A stretch of DNA of 64,000 nucleotides from Lagopus muta. Lineage: Eukaryota; Chordata; Aves; Galliformes; Phasianidae. Under the pieces are notes generated by a model. It was not told the DNA's origin. It did not search any database and worked only from the letters and a program-made list of their open reading frames with translations. The translations under genes and the position numbers were made by a program. Of this stretch, positions 1 through 14,159 are shown piece after piece; the first letter of the stretch is position 1; each line of letters starts with the position of its first letter. Location: contig NC_064449.1 of NCBI RefSeq assembly GCF_023343835.1, forward strand, positions 4,191,778 to 4,255,777. Direction: 5' to 3'.

Positions 1-526
<526 letters not shown>

Positions 527-3500
527 AACCCTAATAATTCAACAGATTCATGAAGTAGAACCGACATTAGCTACCAGATGGAAATCTTGCTGAAATGCTA
601 ATCCCCATTTCACTAAAAACTGGCATCAATTGAGTCCCTTCAAACTTTGGTGACGCTATCCTGGATTGCTTCAGACTGCTTCAGCTACTAAGCCTGGAAA
701 CAACTGTTAAAAAGCAAGAACTTGTTGCCGCTGCTTGGAATAACCCAAGTAATTAAGCTATTCAGATTAATTATGTAGCCTAAAGAGCCTGGACTGCTTA
801 TCTACCGCCTTGCCAGCCAGACTTCCTGAAGCTTTCTTACCTAAGAGAGTGAGGTGAATGGATCCTCTAGCATATGGGAGACTGAGTGTACAGCTAATGC
901 TTTGAGAAGGAAAGGATAACATGGCATCATATTACTGAACTTTCTGTAGTGTCCTGATACCACAGTCTAAATATTCCACCTGCAGCCTTTGGCACCCCAA
1001 TACAGTAGAGTTCCTGATGGTAATTTAGTTACTGCCTTTATAGCTATTTTCACTCCTTTAAAATGTGCACAATATTCTAGGAAAACAAGCTTTTATTTCA
1101 TCACAACAGCTTGAGTGGAAAAGTGGTCTTGATACCTCGGAAAATTTGGCACAGAAGAACTCTTTCTTCTAAAGTTTCGTTATAAGCCTACCTCTGTCAC
1201 AGTGTTGTGGCTTCCAACTTTATCTTATGGATTCTAAAGACTACCATATACAGCTCCTGGTTTTCAGGTTATGCTGTATTGAAAGGAATCTGTCAGTAGC
1301 TCTCTGTGCTTCCATTATAGCAAAAATGAATCGATAATCAACCCTTGTATGGCTTGTTCTTTCCCCTTTTCTCCCTATGCCTGTATAGCATGCACAGCTA
1401 CCCCAGGCTTTACTTCACAGCAATACGAGGAAACGTCATGGATGTCTGTGGTAGCATTTTGGAACTGGGACAGCATTTCCTCTGCAGAGAAGATACTTTC
1501 AGTAAGATGTAATAATGAAGATATTTGTCTAAAAATCTACCTTTGCAATTTCCTGTGTGTCTTTCATTGATGTTGCACATCCTCATCTGAGTGATAGAAG
1601 GTGAGATGTTCTCTGACAAGAGTGGAGGAACTGATGTAATGTGTGTATACCCAGCAGTCTCAAATATTGCATGGAAAAGACTTGCTCTCACAAGGAATTA
1701 ACCGAGAAACTTTGGTTTGCTCAGCTTTTGTTTTCCTAAAATGCACCTGAATTCATGTAACAGCTCTTGGGCAAAAGAGTTCAAGTAAGTGCCTTAGCTA
1801 TCATTGATTGATACATCCTGGCACTTCAGGGCTTTGTGCAGAATGTTAATGGCTCAGAATGATTTAATCCATCCGTTTGTTACAAGCTGTTAAAATGTTT
1901 GTTGTAATCTGGTTCGTCAAATCAAGGGAATGCTTCACTCTGCCATTGCTTCTGCCTCTTATTTTCCAGAATATTTTCCAGCAGTTAAGCCACAGTTGAA
2001 CATCTCTCATTAATATTAAGCAGAAGCCTACTTTGGAAGCGAGTTCTGTAACAACTGCTATTTATAAGCACATGCTCTTTCAACACAGTAACCCTGTTAT
2101 AAAGAATCTTCTATTCCTATGGTGCTCTTACGACTGTTAAGGACTGTTTGAATGTCACTGATGTTAACTAAGTGAATGCAGCTCCACTTGGCATCTGTGA
2201 AACTTCATCATGGTACAGAAGCACAGATTTAACTCAGACTTATTGCCAAACCTAAAAAGCTGTCATCTGAAGAACATAGCCCATGTGAAGAGTAATAATT
2301 CAGTATGTCTCCAGCAGCTAGCGTTATAGAAAATTACTTCTTAAAATGCTTACACTGACACGTCTGTAACAGAATACATTATAAATGTGCCTGTAAGAAT
2401 ATATGAAATGTTGCAAAACAACTTCTTAGAGGGGCTTTGGAGAAGTTTTCAGAGCAACAGTGTCTCATGCATCCTTATAATTCTTTAGCCTGCATATCCC
2501 TAAAAGTAGCTGGATATCCTCAGTTTATCTGCTGGTGCATTTGAAAAGCCAGCATACTCTAAAGGCAGTTGTTGCAAGAGAGGCTTCAAATGGAAAAAAA
2601 AAATCATTAACAGATTTTAATAAAATTCTGAAATATAGTTTCCTTTCCTGTATATTCCTTCCAGTATTTTTATTTACTTTGCTTCTTCAAATAAGTCTCA
2701 ACAGGAGCAGTCCTATTGGAAATACGTGCTACTGCTGGCTTATGTTCCATCTCTTACTAGATTCCAACTTACGCACATTTGTGCTTATAAATCTGTACTC
2801 TTCCTTTGAATAGTCATCCTTATCTGTGATTGTCTTATTTGTTGCTTTATATATAAAGAAAGTATTTTTCCAATGACAAGGACAGCATTTCTTGGTCTAA
2901 ATTCACTCATGAGCTGTTGTGTTTTTACACTGATTTGTTCTGTGTGATGGCCCACCTCCTTTAGCAGGAACACTGTGCCAGCCCTTAACTAAATAACGCA
3001 TGGTAGTAAGAGGAGGAAACCACATTTTTCTCATACCTTCTTTTGAAAAGTTGAGCTGCTGGTCTTCAGAGAGAGAAGTTATGAGCCACTACAGAAAGGA
3101 CCTTATTTTGAACTTCAGTGCTCTGTAAGCTTCATGGTGTGGTCTGGCTGATAAAAGCCTATCTAGAAAGGAATATTGGGCTCCATAAAGAGATTTTTTT
3201 ATAATCGTACATCTGAGCCTTTACAAATAAGATGCCGTACAGCTGTCCGAGGGAAAGCAATGAAGGAAAGCAATGAAGCAATGACAGATAAAAAACAAAC
3301 ATAATGCCCTGCTGCACTCTGCCACATGTTTTCTGCAAAGGTTCAAACAGCATTTAATTTTTCAAGTGAAAGAATAGCTGTAGCCCTTCTGGACGCAGAT
3401 GATACTGTCCTACTTGGTTCCTGCTCGCACTTAATCCTGAAACTGCCTGTTATTTCTTACATATGAAGCGAGGTTTCTGCTGATTTAATTTCCTCTTTTT

Positions 3501-6500
3501 TTAACCAGCCCGGGAAATATTATTGAATGTGTTTAAAAAAAAAAAAAAGAAAAAAGACAAATATTTTATCTGTTTATATTATTACAATTTAATATGTGCC
3601 TTGCAAATGCCTGTGCTGTGGTATATCAGGGCTAGTTATTGCCAGCTATGGGCAGAAGGGATCTGTCAAAAATACTGATGCAGATATGGCTATATGACCT
3701 AATGGATCCTGTTTCCTGAAATGCTTCCATAGACCACAGAGATGTCAGTTTAGAGTCAGATGTGTCTTAGGGTTGCCTGGTTGTCATCATGATAATCATA
3801 AGCTTTGAACTGTGGCATTTTCTTTACCGAAAAGAAAGGATGAGAAGATAAATTTTGGTCATTAAGGAGAATTCTGTCAGTTTTGACCCAGTATCTGACA
3901 GTAACAGAATTGAGGTGACTTCAGAATGAATTACACTTATCTTGATTTTCAGTTGGTTTGGTTTGATTCATTTTGTTGTCCTGTATACTTTATATGGAAA
4001 CACCAATTCCATAGCCCTGGTGTTGTGAATGGATCTCTGTGACCCTCAGAGAGATCTCTCGTCCTCATGCTTCTGAAAAGTTGTGCTCAAAAGGCTCCCT
4101 TTTAAAATTGTGTTGGTGGATAGGCTATCTACAAGGTAGCATTTATTTATAGTGTATCAAGATTTAAAAATAATTATTTTTCTCTTGCATAAAACATGTT
4201 CCTCAAGTTTCTCATAATTTGGCTAATTTTGTAAAGTGTTTCCACTGTTCTTGTGTTTTGGGGAAGTCCATTCTCATGCTTTTTGTTTGCAAGGGCAAAA
4301 TGAACTCAGCTTTGATGTATGGATGTAATCTGCTATAAATGCTGCTGGCTGCATTCAGCCTCTGGTTTTACCTGCATAAGTAGAAATGCATTTGCTCTGA
4401 CGATGCGCACAACACAGTGGTTTAAACTGCTGATAATCTGCCTTAAATTTGTAGCTGTGACAAAAAATTCTCCTTGGTGTCTCCCCTCTGTTAATGATCT
4501 CAGTGTTAAATTCTCTGTTTTTTTTCATTTCCCTCATTCAGCACTTCAGAAAGTTGAAAACTGACCATTTGGGCTCTGTTGCATCTTTTCCATGACCAAC
4601 AAAATGACTTCTACTCAATTCTAGCAGTTTCTGTACAGTTTCGACCTGGGTACAGATTTTCTTATAGCCTAGATTCAAACAAGCTTAATTTGGAAGTATA
4701 AGATATGGAGAACTTCTTACTTTGTTCTGCTTGTGACCAGCTTGGGAATGCTGATATGTGGCAGTCTCTTCAAAAGCTGCCTTTCCTGGATGGCTGGCAA
4801 GAAGTTATGCACAGGCTAAAGTTGAGCCTTTAAAATTGTGTTTATATGACTCGTGTGGTGACTTTACCTCTTATTTGCCTATTACAACCACCGCAGGAAT
4901 AGCTGAGCTGCAGGCTGCCTTGAGCAGGAGCGATTAGAGGGCAGAATCCTTTTGGGAAGGAAGCCAGTTGTACACCTTGACACCATTTTTTGCCTATTGT
5001 AAGAAATACTCCTGCTGAAGTGGCCAACTGAATAGGATTTTGAAATAATAGCATTAGTGTACAGGCTGATTTAACTGTATAGTTTATTCGTGGTCCTTCC
5101 CTTGACTCGGTGAATATTTTTCTGTTATTCTTATGTTCTGCCAAGCTCTGCTTCTGCAGTTCCTTTCTTAAGTTAGCATTAGTGCATGAATAGTCAATGA
5201 TATTAGCCCATCCAATAAACGATTTGGTGGGACATGCTCTTAAAACAAGGTAGTCATTCATAAGTTCTGGACATGCCATTGTGCTTTCCCAGGTTAGTGT
5301 GTGTTAAATGGAAAAATACCTTAGAACTGCTTAGCTCTTCCTTGACTTCCTTTTCAACCATATCATCTCCATCACCCTACAGTGCCCATCAGGTCATAGA
5401 GATCTTTTAATGCATTTAACTGTCTCTATTTAGAAAGGTATCTCTAGGAGTGTTTCTGCCCTCGAAGAAGTGTGACTGGATGGGCTCTGAGTGACTCACT
5501 GGCTTGCTGAGCCTTTATTTGTGCAAGGTTTTCCTGTGTAATCAGCATAACTTTGCTTGGCAATTGTCAAAGCCATTATGTTAAGTATCTGGGATATATT
5601 GCAAGTATGCTTTTGATAATTAATACTAAATAACTCTTAAGATGGAGTTCTGGAGTTCTGATTTTTGTCAGCATTGCTAAGAATTTCTGTTTTTCCTTAT
5701 GTATCTGTGCTTGTCAGTTTTTGGTCTACCATTCACTTGAATTCAGTTTGGCAAGTCTATGGCCTCTATCCATGAGTTCATTCTGTGTTAGCAGGTTTGC
5801 TTCCTCACACTGAGACTTCAGTAGTAGCTATGAATACGAGATGATTTCATTCCCATTGGCATTTGTCTTTTTCTTGGAATATTCCTCACCCTTTGGCCAC
5901 TGTCTACCGGAGTTACAGACAGTACTTACCATTTCCAATAGGAACTGTGGATGTAGAATGGGAGGAGGAACTTCTTGCAGAATTATGGCAGTCTGATGTG
6001 ATTAAGCTTGTTTCATTTTAATTCCCTATTTTCAGGGAGTTTCAGTTCAGCCAAAATCACTTACTCAAAGCTGAAAGGTGGCACATTCATTCTCCACTGA
6101 GAAGTATGCTTCTGTTTAATAATATTTTTATGAGATTGTATTTATGTAAACTAAAGGAAAAATGTCGTGAAGTTAGTTTTGTTGCACTTTTCTAAGGCTT
6201 TTGTATTTTGCATAGAGTTCTAGAATACAAACAAGTTGTTTGGGGAACTTTAGGTTTAAAACTTACTCTGCCCCAGCATAGCAGTGTATTACGAGCATTT
6301 TCATTCTAGTAAGCATCTGTATTATTTTAGCATGTGAGCAGTGTATTTATATGGTAGTTAAAAAGCCCAGTGGACATTTCCTGCTGCAGAGGAGCCATTG
6401 GCAGTCCTGGTTCCACAGTTCATGAACTGACCTGTTTTGACAGTAGACTGCATTTGCAATAATTGAATAGTTGATTTTTATTTTTCTGAACTTTTTCAGT

Positions 6501-7432
6501 TCATGGAGAGAAAGAAGCTCTTCTGTTGTGTTCCATTGTTGAAGTTTCTCTGGAGGCTTTTACTGGTTTCCAATTATTGCATATGTGCAGCTGGATTGAT
6601 TACTTGGGAATCTGCTCAGTAGGGAGAGCACAAGTACACGTACCATACTCAAGTAATTAATCCTTGTAACTTACATTTCAGTTAGAAACTTTAGTTTTTA
6701 CATGTATAGTAGGGTCAATTTTACTATTTTTCAGTAGCACTTTTATACTTATCTGAAGGGTTTTTTTTAACAGAAGTGTCTTTTCTGTATGTTTTCTAAT
6801 GGAAAGAAAGTATAACACTATGAAATGTAACACAGAATAGTTAGCTTCCAGGCTGTCCGTTCACTTTAGGTCAGTGATGATCAGGAGTTGTTCAATGTCT
6901 ATGAATTAAAGTAGTGATCCCATTGAATGTTGGACAACTCTCCAGGTCAAAGTCAGAAGGGCATTAATTGGTACCCTTTAGCTGTTGGATGTGGGGTACT
7001 TTGAGTTCAGGTGAGGCAGAATTGACAGAACAGTGTGGTGAATTTTGGACTTGGTAAAAGAACAGAATGTTGTTGATGTCTCAGTCTAACTTCTCAGCAC
7101 TACATCAGATAAGGACTAACCTTGTTTGAAATGACACTGCAGCCAGTACTTACATCTCATGAATAACTGACTTAAAGCTTTTTTTCCATGGCCTTTAAAG
7201 ATGGTGTAAAACACAATGATTCTTATAAGCTCTTCTCTTCTTCCATCCAAGCTTTTCTGATTTGTATTGGTTTTATCCTCATTTGAAACGCAAATATTAG
7301 ACTGACCAAACATGTACATGGGTTCAGTAATCCTCCTTTTAGACAAGAAGCACTTTCTTCTTTTTCAGAACCCTGTCAAATAGGTTCTGTACACGTTCAC
7401 ATGCATAGACATTTTAGGTATGTGTAGAGGTT

Positions 7433-7500
7433 TTGCATAAATGTATGTATGTACACATATATACACACGTGCAAATACATTTGTGTATATGTGTGTACCT
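7433..7500. repeat. Degenerate TA/TG alternating purine-pyrimidine repeat
   Basis: An imperfect stretch rich in TGTATG, TACACA and TATATG steps lies 13 bases before an AATAAA hexamer at 7513. It is an interrupted microsatellite. If transcribed, it would sit in the putative SPECC1L 3' UTR. Confidence 0.7.
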
Positions 7501-7512
7501 ATGCACCTTCTT

Positions 7513-7518
7513 AATAAA
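7513..7518 (+). terminator. Alternative poly(A) signal
   Basis: A canonical AATAAA lies downstream of a TG/TA repeat, but the sequence after it is only weakly GU-rich. It could be an alternative cleavage signal for SPECC1L. This is less convincing than the hexamer at 7901. Confidence 0.35.
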
Positions 7519-7900
7519 ACTGAACATCTTTTAAGAAGTGCTTGAGTCTTGAATACTTATGATGGTGTAACAGCTTATACATTTAAAAGGTAAGGAAGAA
7601 AAAGCTATTTTGTTTGTTTCTGATTAGATCTTAGAAATACGGTTCTGAGGAAAATTGAAGTGTGTTCAAATTGTATTTCACCCTGTTTCTGGTTTAAAAG
7701 GCACAAGCTGTTATTGGAACTTAAAAGGTCAGCAAGAGTATTTTAAGCTAAACCTTTTGGAGGACCAATATGCTTTTAGTTTGCAAGGACCACTAAAGAT
7801 CTGGGCATTTAGTTTCTTCATAATGTATTCTGTATGAATATTTAGTATGTATGCCTTCAATTTGCCAATGTTGCCATGTTTTCTTCTTAATTATTCATGA

Positions 7901-7906
7901 AATAAA
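7901..7906 (+). terminator. SPECC1L: Best candidate poly(A) signal of SPECC1L
   Basis: A canonical AATAAA is followed after about 20 bases by a GU/U-rich element (GTGTGTCTGGTTTTTTG, starting near 7925). This is the usual layout of a vertebrate cleavage site. Assigning it to SPECC1L is an inference from strand and position. Confidence 0.55.
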
Positions 7907-7930
7907 GATTGCAAATAGCAAAACGTGTGT

Positions 7931-10900
7931 CTGGTTTTTTGACTGAGGCTGCTTCAAAAGGGGATGTTTTAACACCATGTCTGATACCATGATTTTTCAG
8001 GAGTAAATGTTACAGGAAGCATTTGTGGAGGTTTATGTGCCATGGATGAGAAGTACAGGCCAATGGTTTGCATGCCCATAACCTCACTGTTGTCAGGAAG
8101 TCACCTCTATTTTGATATACCAGCATTATTTGATATCTACCTCCAAAGGATTTTAAATGATAATGTATGGAATGTTCTAAAGATGAGGTATGTATTTAAG
8201 GCATCTCCTTAGGCTGGATTGTCTTGGTCTTGAATATGAGTAACAGGGAAGGGAATTCTAGCTAATACTTTCAATTAAGGCAACTTCTGTCACACAGAAT
8301 ACATAATACAAAATTAAAATTATTGCAATATTACTTATCCCAACTAAGGAAGTCAGTATACTCTCCATCTCATGAGGAATTGGGGCTGGAGAAAGGTTGG
8401 GGGCTTCATCTGTAACAGTTTGGTGTATTTAAAACAGATGCCTAGAAGTAAAATTTCCAGGTGAAAATAAAGACTAGACACCTTAAATTTGGTATGTTCT
8501 CATTCGTCCTGGAGGATAACTGATTTCAAATGCAGTTTGCTCTGAAATGGTGTGGAAATAGTTAGCGTAAGCCCCAAGTGCTCTATTGGATTCAGAGGTT
8601 TGAGTCAGGTTCCCTTTTATTTCAGAGTTGGTTCTTAGATGTTACTGTAGGTGTTTTAATTCCGCTCATTTCTTGCAGGTTTTTGAGATTTGGTGTTCTC
8701 TGTTCAGAAATGCCTTTGACTCAGTAGTGTTATTCTGCAAGAAAGTGTGTGACTTCTCTTTTCTTGGGATGGAATATTCTCAGTGAATTTGAACGAGTTA
8801 AGAAAATTCTTAGTTCTCAAATGTTATCAATATCCTGTTTTTAAGCACAGATCTTCAGTACCCATACTTTTAAGAATAAATATTTTAAAGTGTGTAGTAA
8901 AGCCTCGTGTCAGAAAGTGGATGTTTTCCTTCTCTGTAGAATGTGCATGACAGTATCATAGAAGCAACTTGTACATCTGCACTTGGCAGCATGAAGGTCA
9001 GGACAGAAACAGCAAGAAGGACGCAGGTCAGGCCTCAGGTATGTTAAAACAATCTTGTCTGCACAATCTGAGTTGCAACTGCAGTCACTGAAATAGAACT
9101 CCCTAACTGAAGTTTATTCACAGAACATCTCACAAGCTATCAGTAGACAAGCGCACAGTGCTAGTTTCATGTTTTTCATAAAATTAAATTGAACGTAATA
9201 ACATCAATTAAACAATTTGGAAGGTTATACTGTAATGAACTGCAGCACTCTGGAGCAGTACAATAAAAAGCTGGGAAGGAATATCATTATAATATTTATT
9301 GTATTAAATTGGAACAGCTTAGATTGGAGGCATGGTTGTTCTGCAATTAATTTCTGTGTAGAAAACAGTTCATATTGCAGAACTTGCCACTCAAATTCTT
9401 ATCAAAAGCGTGTTTCACAGTGGCTTTGATCAGGGGAAGAGACGTGGGTTATATCACGTGTTCCACATAGAACTTCTTTGGACTCAGCCCTATCCTGCAG
9501 GTGGTTCCACAGAGCACATGGACAAGAGGGGGCATGAAGATAAGAAGTTCTTCCCCCATGCAGTTCTTTTTGAAACCACAAAAGAAAACCAAAAAAACAA
9601 AAACAAACAAACAAAAAAACTTCCCTCTACAAATGGGAAATTACTAACAGCCAGCAGCTACTGCTTAGACTACAAACAACAGCAAAAACCCTGCCTTCTC
9701 TGCACTTTGTGGTGCCTTCTCCACTGCTCACCCTGTCCTAGCCCCCCTCACTTAGTATTCTGCCTATCTTTTTAAAATGTTTTTATCACCATCATTTGTG
9801 TTTGGCATATTAAACTGGTGTGTTTTCGTTTTCATTCTCAGCTCTAATGGTTGAGTGAGGTACAGAATTCCTAGAAATGGCTCAGAAGCTAATAACTGTG
9901 TGGTGCAAAGCCCCAGTACCTTCCATATGAATTAGTGCTTGATGCTGCAACCCAACACGTGAACAGAGAAGTTAGCTAATTAGCCTCCCTACTCCTGGCA
10001 GCTCAGGGCTAGAAGAGAATTTATGTCTAATTAGATCATTTTTATTAACCTCATTTTTCTTACAAATGTTGTTTTGAAGTTTCTTCTGTGGAAGTCTTTG
10101 TTTAGGAAAAAAAATAATCTATGATTTAAAAAAAACACAAAGTATATAAGCAACACGCCATCACTCCTAGTCCAAGTGAAGGTTTCTGCTAGTCTTACCT
10201 GCTATTGCCCTTTCTACCACCATGGTTTAATTGAACTGTGATTATGGAACTGAGTTTTTGTGTACAAAACGCCCTGTTTGAAAAACAAAATGTCAACTTC
10301 TCATATGTTCTTTGCTCTTTGATATATTAAATTCTTTGGAGAGCCCTCATTATGAAAATGGGGTTGAACATAGAAGAGTATTTTTACAGCTAAACTTTTG
10401 CATTGATTGTATAGAGTGAGGAGATGTTTGTGCCTCTTTCCAGAGCAGTGTGTAGCTTGATTCCCTTGTTTATGCTTCCTTTCCTTAAACCATTTTAGGC
10501 TCCTCACGCCAGAGGCCTCAAAGTTAAGCTCTTAAAAATGAAAGAAACTTGAGAAGGAGACATAACAGTCTGGAGACAAATTCACTGAGCTGTTGACAAT
10601 ATCATATTTTTCAAAAAATAAATAACCCACGGAACACTGTGTGTTAACACTGTGTGTCTCTGGGAGAGCAAATTCAGATTCCATTGACTGCAATGGAGTA
10701 AGCATGAGGTAAATCCCACAGTGCACGTAACCAGTTCTGTCTTTTTAAAAACATCACAACATGGGAGGGTTTGAGCATGAGGGCTGCTGAGCGTCTGCAG
10801 TTTTGCAGTTCAGGAGCTGTTGTGTCTTCAGTCCTTCTGACAAATCTTTTCTGAAGATGATGGTTCAACAGTGATACAGGTGGGCTCCTGTTCCAGCAGA

Positions 10901-13781
10901 GAAGTAACGTAAAGGGAGGACATGCTGCGATTTGACTCCTGGCCAGAGGAGCATTGTATAAGCACTGAAACGAGAGCTGAAACACTCATTTAGTGTTACA
11001 AACCTACAAAGTTCTCTCCACATCTCTAGCAGGTCACTGTTGCTCTAAGCAGGGAGTGGTATGGAGCAGGGTCAGCAGTTAGATTTTGTAACAGAAGCTT
11101 GGATACACACAATGTGTATTTTGTCAAGTTAAATAAGGGTTGCTCTTTCATTGCTCCTTAGAATAAAATGAAAATAGTGTCAGTGAAGAGGAATCATTTG
11201 ACTTCTTCCCGCTGAGCCTTGCAAGCCCAACAGTTTCTTTATTGTATAAGGGTATCTTCTATATGTTATTATAATAGAGAATAAATAGCTGTCGCTCTGC
11301 AGCTCCCACGTGATGATTCATGCTACCAGTTTTTCCTCTATTAATAGTCTACAGAGAATGCTTAAATTTAGATTGAACTCCCATCTTGTCTTCTGTCACG
11401 CTGAATAGCATCTGAAGAAATGAAGCCAGTCTGTCTGGGAAGGCTCGTCCAATTCCTGACATGAAACCACTTAAAAGCACTCACTGGTTCTTGATGTAAG
11501 TGCAAATGACAGAATTTAAGCAGGGTTGTGCTTATTCCTTGTGATTACAGGACTTACCTTCACTGTGGCTTGTTTTCCTCAAGCTCTGTGTAAAAGCTGA
11601 ACGCTTTCTCTGCTGAAATTAAACCATTTGTGAGAGGGCTTTGACACAGAGAAGAATTCCATACTTACAGCACATGGAACTTTGTTATAGAACTCCTTCC
11701 TCACAGAATTATTTTTTTCATGATTATTTTTAAATTGCTAATAAATATTTCATACGGGACAAGAAAAACAATTGCATATACATAAATACGTATATAAATA
11801 TGTATGTAACTTGAATGTTTAAGCATTTGCTAGTTCCTCCAAAGGACCTCAAATAACCCTGTCTCCCCAGTCCCTTAGACTAACACAAGGGCATCCTTGA
11901 GGAGATGTGGGCAGCAATTGCGGGTATGGGATTATGTGCAAGTCAGAACACATGATTTTTAATGTCTCCTATACCAATATTGCATATGTTTACTATTGCA
12001 CTACTCAGCTTGAAGCATCTTTGCAAAATATGCCTCTCTTAAATGCAGCATGGCATGAATCACTTTGTCTGATGAGAAGGTTCACAGTGAAGTACAGCTA
12101 CAAAACTGGTGAAGAGTAATCTCAGTGTGACTATGAAAGAGTGGAAATAAGCTTTTATTTCTGATTAGTGGACACAAACCACAGCTTTGATGAAGTAAAG
12201 GATCAGGTATCAGCTTTTTAGCTCCAGCACAGCCCTGATACACGACTTTGCTGTTGTCACTTACGCATTAACCATGGTCTGATCGGTGCTTCACGCTGGT
12301 CTGCAATGATTCAGATACCCAGACCATTAGAAACTGTATTCTGTATAGCAAAAGCAAATATCTAACTCACAGCCTGTGATTCAGTGAGTAGAACTTGTAG
12401 TTTGGGACAGCTTAGTAACTGAAAAATACGTGATGCAGAAAGCGCATCCTCAAATAAAAAGAAAAAAAGGCATTTATTAGGCATAAGCACATTTTCTACT
12501 TAAACAAAATACACACATTTGTTCTTCCGGACTCTGCCCAAGACAAACTGATGCTTGAAACTGCAAGACAGTTTCCCGTACGTAATCACAGTACACGGGT
12601 ATGATTTCTGCACAAGGTTGATGAGCTGGTTTTGGCCATAGTCATTATATTGATCTGTTTTGTGTTTGCAGTGGCCTCACTGATGTGCCCAAGCAGACTG
12701 TCGCTAGAGAGGGATCAGCAGAAGGCATGGTGAGCATCACAATAGGTCTTTTAAGTGTTAAGTTCTTGTTTACTTTACTTTCATCTTCTTGAGGGGAGCT
12801 TTTCAGGGTTTATTTACACTGTCTTCCTAGGATTTACTGCTTTACCCAAGTCTAAGGAGTGCAAATATCACTGCTTTTGAACTGCCCAAAATTCAGGACT
12901 TTTGCTTGCTCTCTTAGGAGACATTGTCCTGTGTGCTTCTGCAGCTCTGCTTGTCAGGACAGCCTTTTTGGCTGTAATCAGGAGAATTGGAAAGTTTCCT
13001 TTCTTTCCTTGCAGTCCTGGACTACTTTCAGCTCCCAGCACAAGCCCACGTCCTGCTCTCCAGACAAGTGGCAGCACCTTCACCACGGCTGCTGGAAACT
13101 CTTTCATTTCCAAGTAGTTTCAGCCTTCATCTTCAAGCAGCCCCTCCTAAAACTGTCCAGCCATAGCAGTCATAGCAATCCTGGATTTCTCAGCAACCAC
13201 AAAGAACGGAAAGATAATTAAGGCTGCATTGTACTGCCCCCTACTCATTGGTTATTAATGTGAACTATAGTATTTTCTAATTACTATAAAAGATGATTGA
13301 GTGTATTCCTTAAACCTCAGTTTACAGCTCTTGCTGACCACTGGTAAGGGAATACATAAGTAGGAAATGTATAGATAAGAATAATACACGCTGACATACA
13401 AAAGGAAAAACAGGATCTGAAGAATGGTGCAGTTTTGCAACTTGACAAGTGATAGCAAAGATAGAACTCAAAAAGAAGGCAGCATCTATTCAAATCTCAC
13501 TGCAGTAATGGAAGAAAACCTATCCAACTGCTTAATAGGTTGTAAAACAGCAGCTGCTGGTTGTGAACTTTTCTATGTGCAGAAGAAAAGAGCACCTGAA
13601 AGTAAGAGAACCAGTGGCACAGATGTAGGAAGCGTTACCCTGGAGGGAGCTGAGACCCAGCACAGACTGTAGAGCATCAGCTGGGAGCAGGAAAACACAG
13701 CCTCTTGTACAGGGCAGGAGCGAGGCTGCTATGGGAGCAGTTCCCAAAACCTCGGAGACAGGGCTCAGAGCAGCTGGTGGA
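7931..13781. other. Intergenic, no gene recognised
   Basis: No ORF here resembles a known protein, and no paired splice sites frame a coding segment. It contains an AATAAA at 8466-8471 that could be a more distal SPECC1L end. It also has an A-rich (AAAC)n tract at 9575-9620 and AT-rich patches near 11.7-11.8 kb. Undetected non-coding exons cannot be excluded. Confidence 0.5.
9575..9620. repeat. A-rich (AAAC)n simple repeat
   Basis: Runs of CAAA and AAAC units, with a pure CAAACAAACAAA core near 9604-9614, form a simple low-complexity tract. A poly(A)-derived retroposon tail is possible, but no retroposon body is recognised next to it. Confidence 0.8.
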
Positions 13782-13861
13782 GCTGTAGGTGCCCCCTGTT
13801 CATTGGGGGGAAGCTGGACAAGATGCCTTCAAGGGTCCCTTCCGACTCAAACGATTCTGTG
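13782..13861 (+). mobile_element. CR1 LINE 3' fragment
   Basis: The segment reads as the familiar CR1 3' end in sense orientation: a TTCATTGGGGGG-type segment, then GCTGGACAAGATG, then AGGGTCCCTTCCGACTCAAA and a terminal ATTCTGTG. CR1 is the dominant avian LINE and is nearly always 5'-truncated, as here. It lies about 300 bases upstream of the CpG island. The left boundary is approximate. Confidence 0.8.
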
Positions 13862-14159
13862 GCACTTCTGGTAGACGTTTAATAGCTGGGCTGGGTGTTT
13901 TTGAGCTCTTCCACAGTGTTCACGGACGGGGTTTCCTTTTCGCGCTGCCGGTGGCAGTGACAGCGGAGCAGAGGAGAGAAGGAGCTGTTGGTTTCTCTGC
14001 TTGTGTAATCTTTTCGGAGCTTAGTGCTGTGCCACTCGGCACGGCTGTGGGCTGCAGCTCGGTGGGTGGCATTGGCAGCCTGGAAAGATAGAGACGCTTC
14101 CAACAGCGCGTGGGAAAAGCCCTCCTTTCCGTGCGCCCTGTCTAAGACACACTAAAAGC
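13862..14159. other. Flank between CR1 tail and CpG island
   Basis: About 300 bases of rising GC content with no recognised gene or element. Small overlapping ORFs on both strands are chance readings. It may belong to the promoter region, but no TATA box or defined site was identified. Confidence 0.4.

Larger units (their letters stand above)
527..7930 (+). other. SPECC1L: Probable long 3' UTR of SPECC1L
   Basis: About 7.4 kb of AT-rich sequence follows the SPECC1L stop. It has no coding ORF, no clear splice-site pair and no recognised transposon. Several AATAAA hexamers occur in it (2619-2624, 7513-7518, 7901-7906), so shorter isoforms are possible. The human 3' UTR, as I recall it, is near 3 kb, so a 7.4-kb version would be long. 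The right-hand limit is inferred from the best poly(A) signal, not seen directly. Part of the stretch may be intergenic instead. Confidence 0.5.

Noticed and set aside
9410-9775. 121-codon + ORF
   Set aside because: It runs through an A-rich simple repeat (QKNKNKQTKK) and has no recognisable homology.
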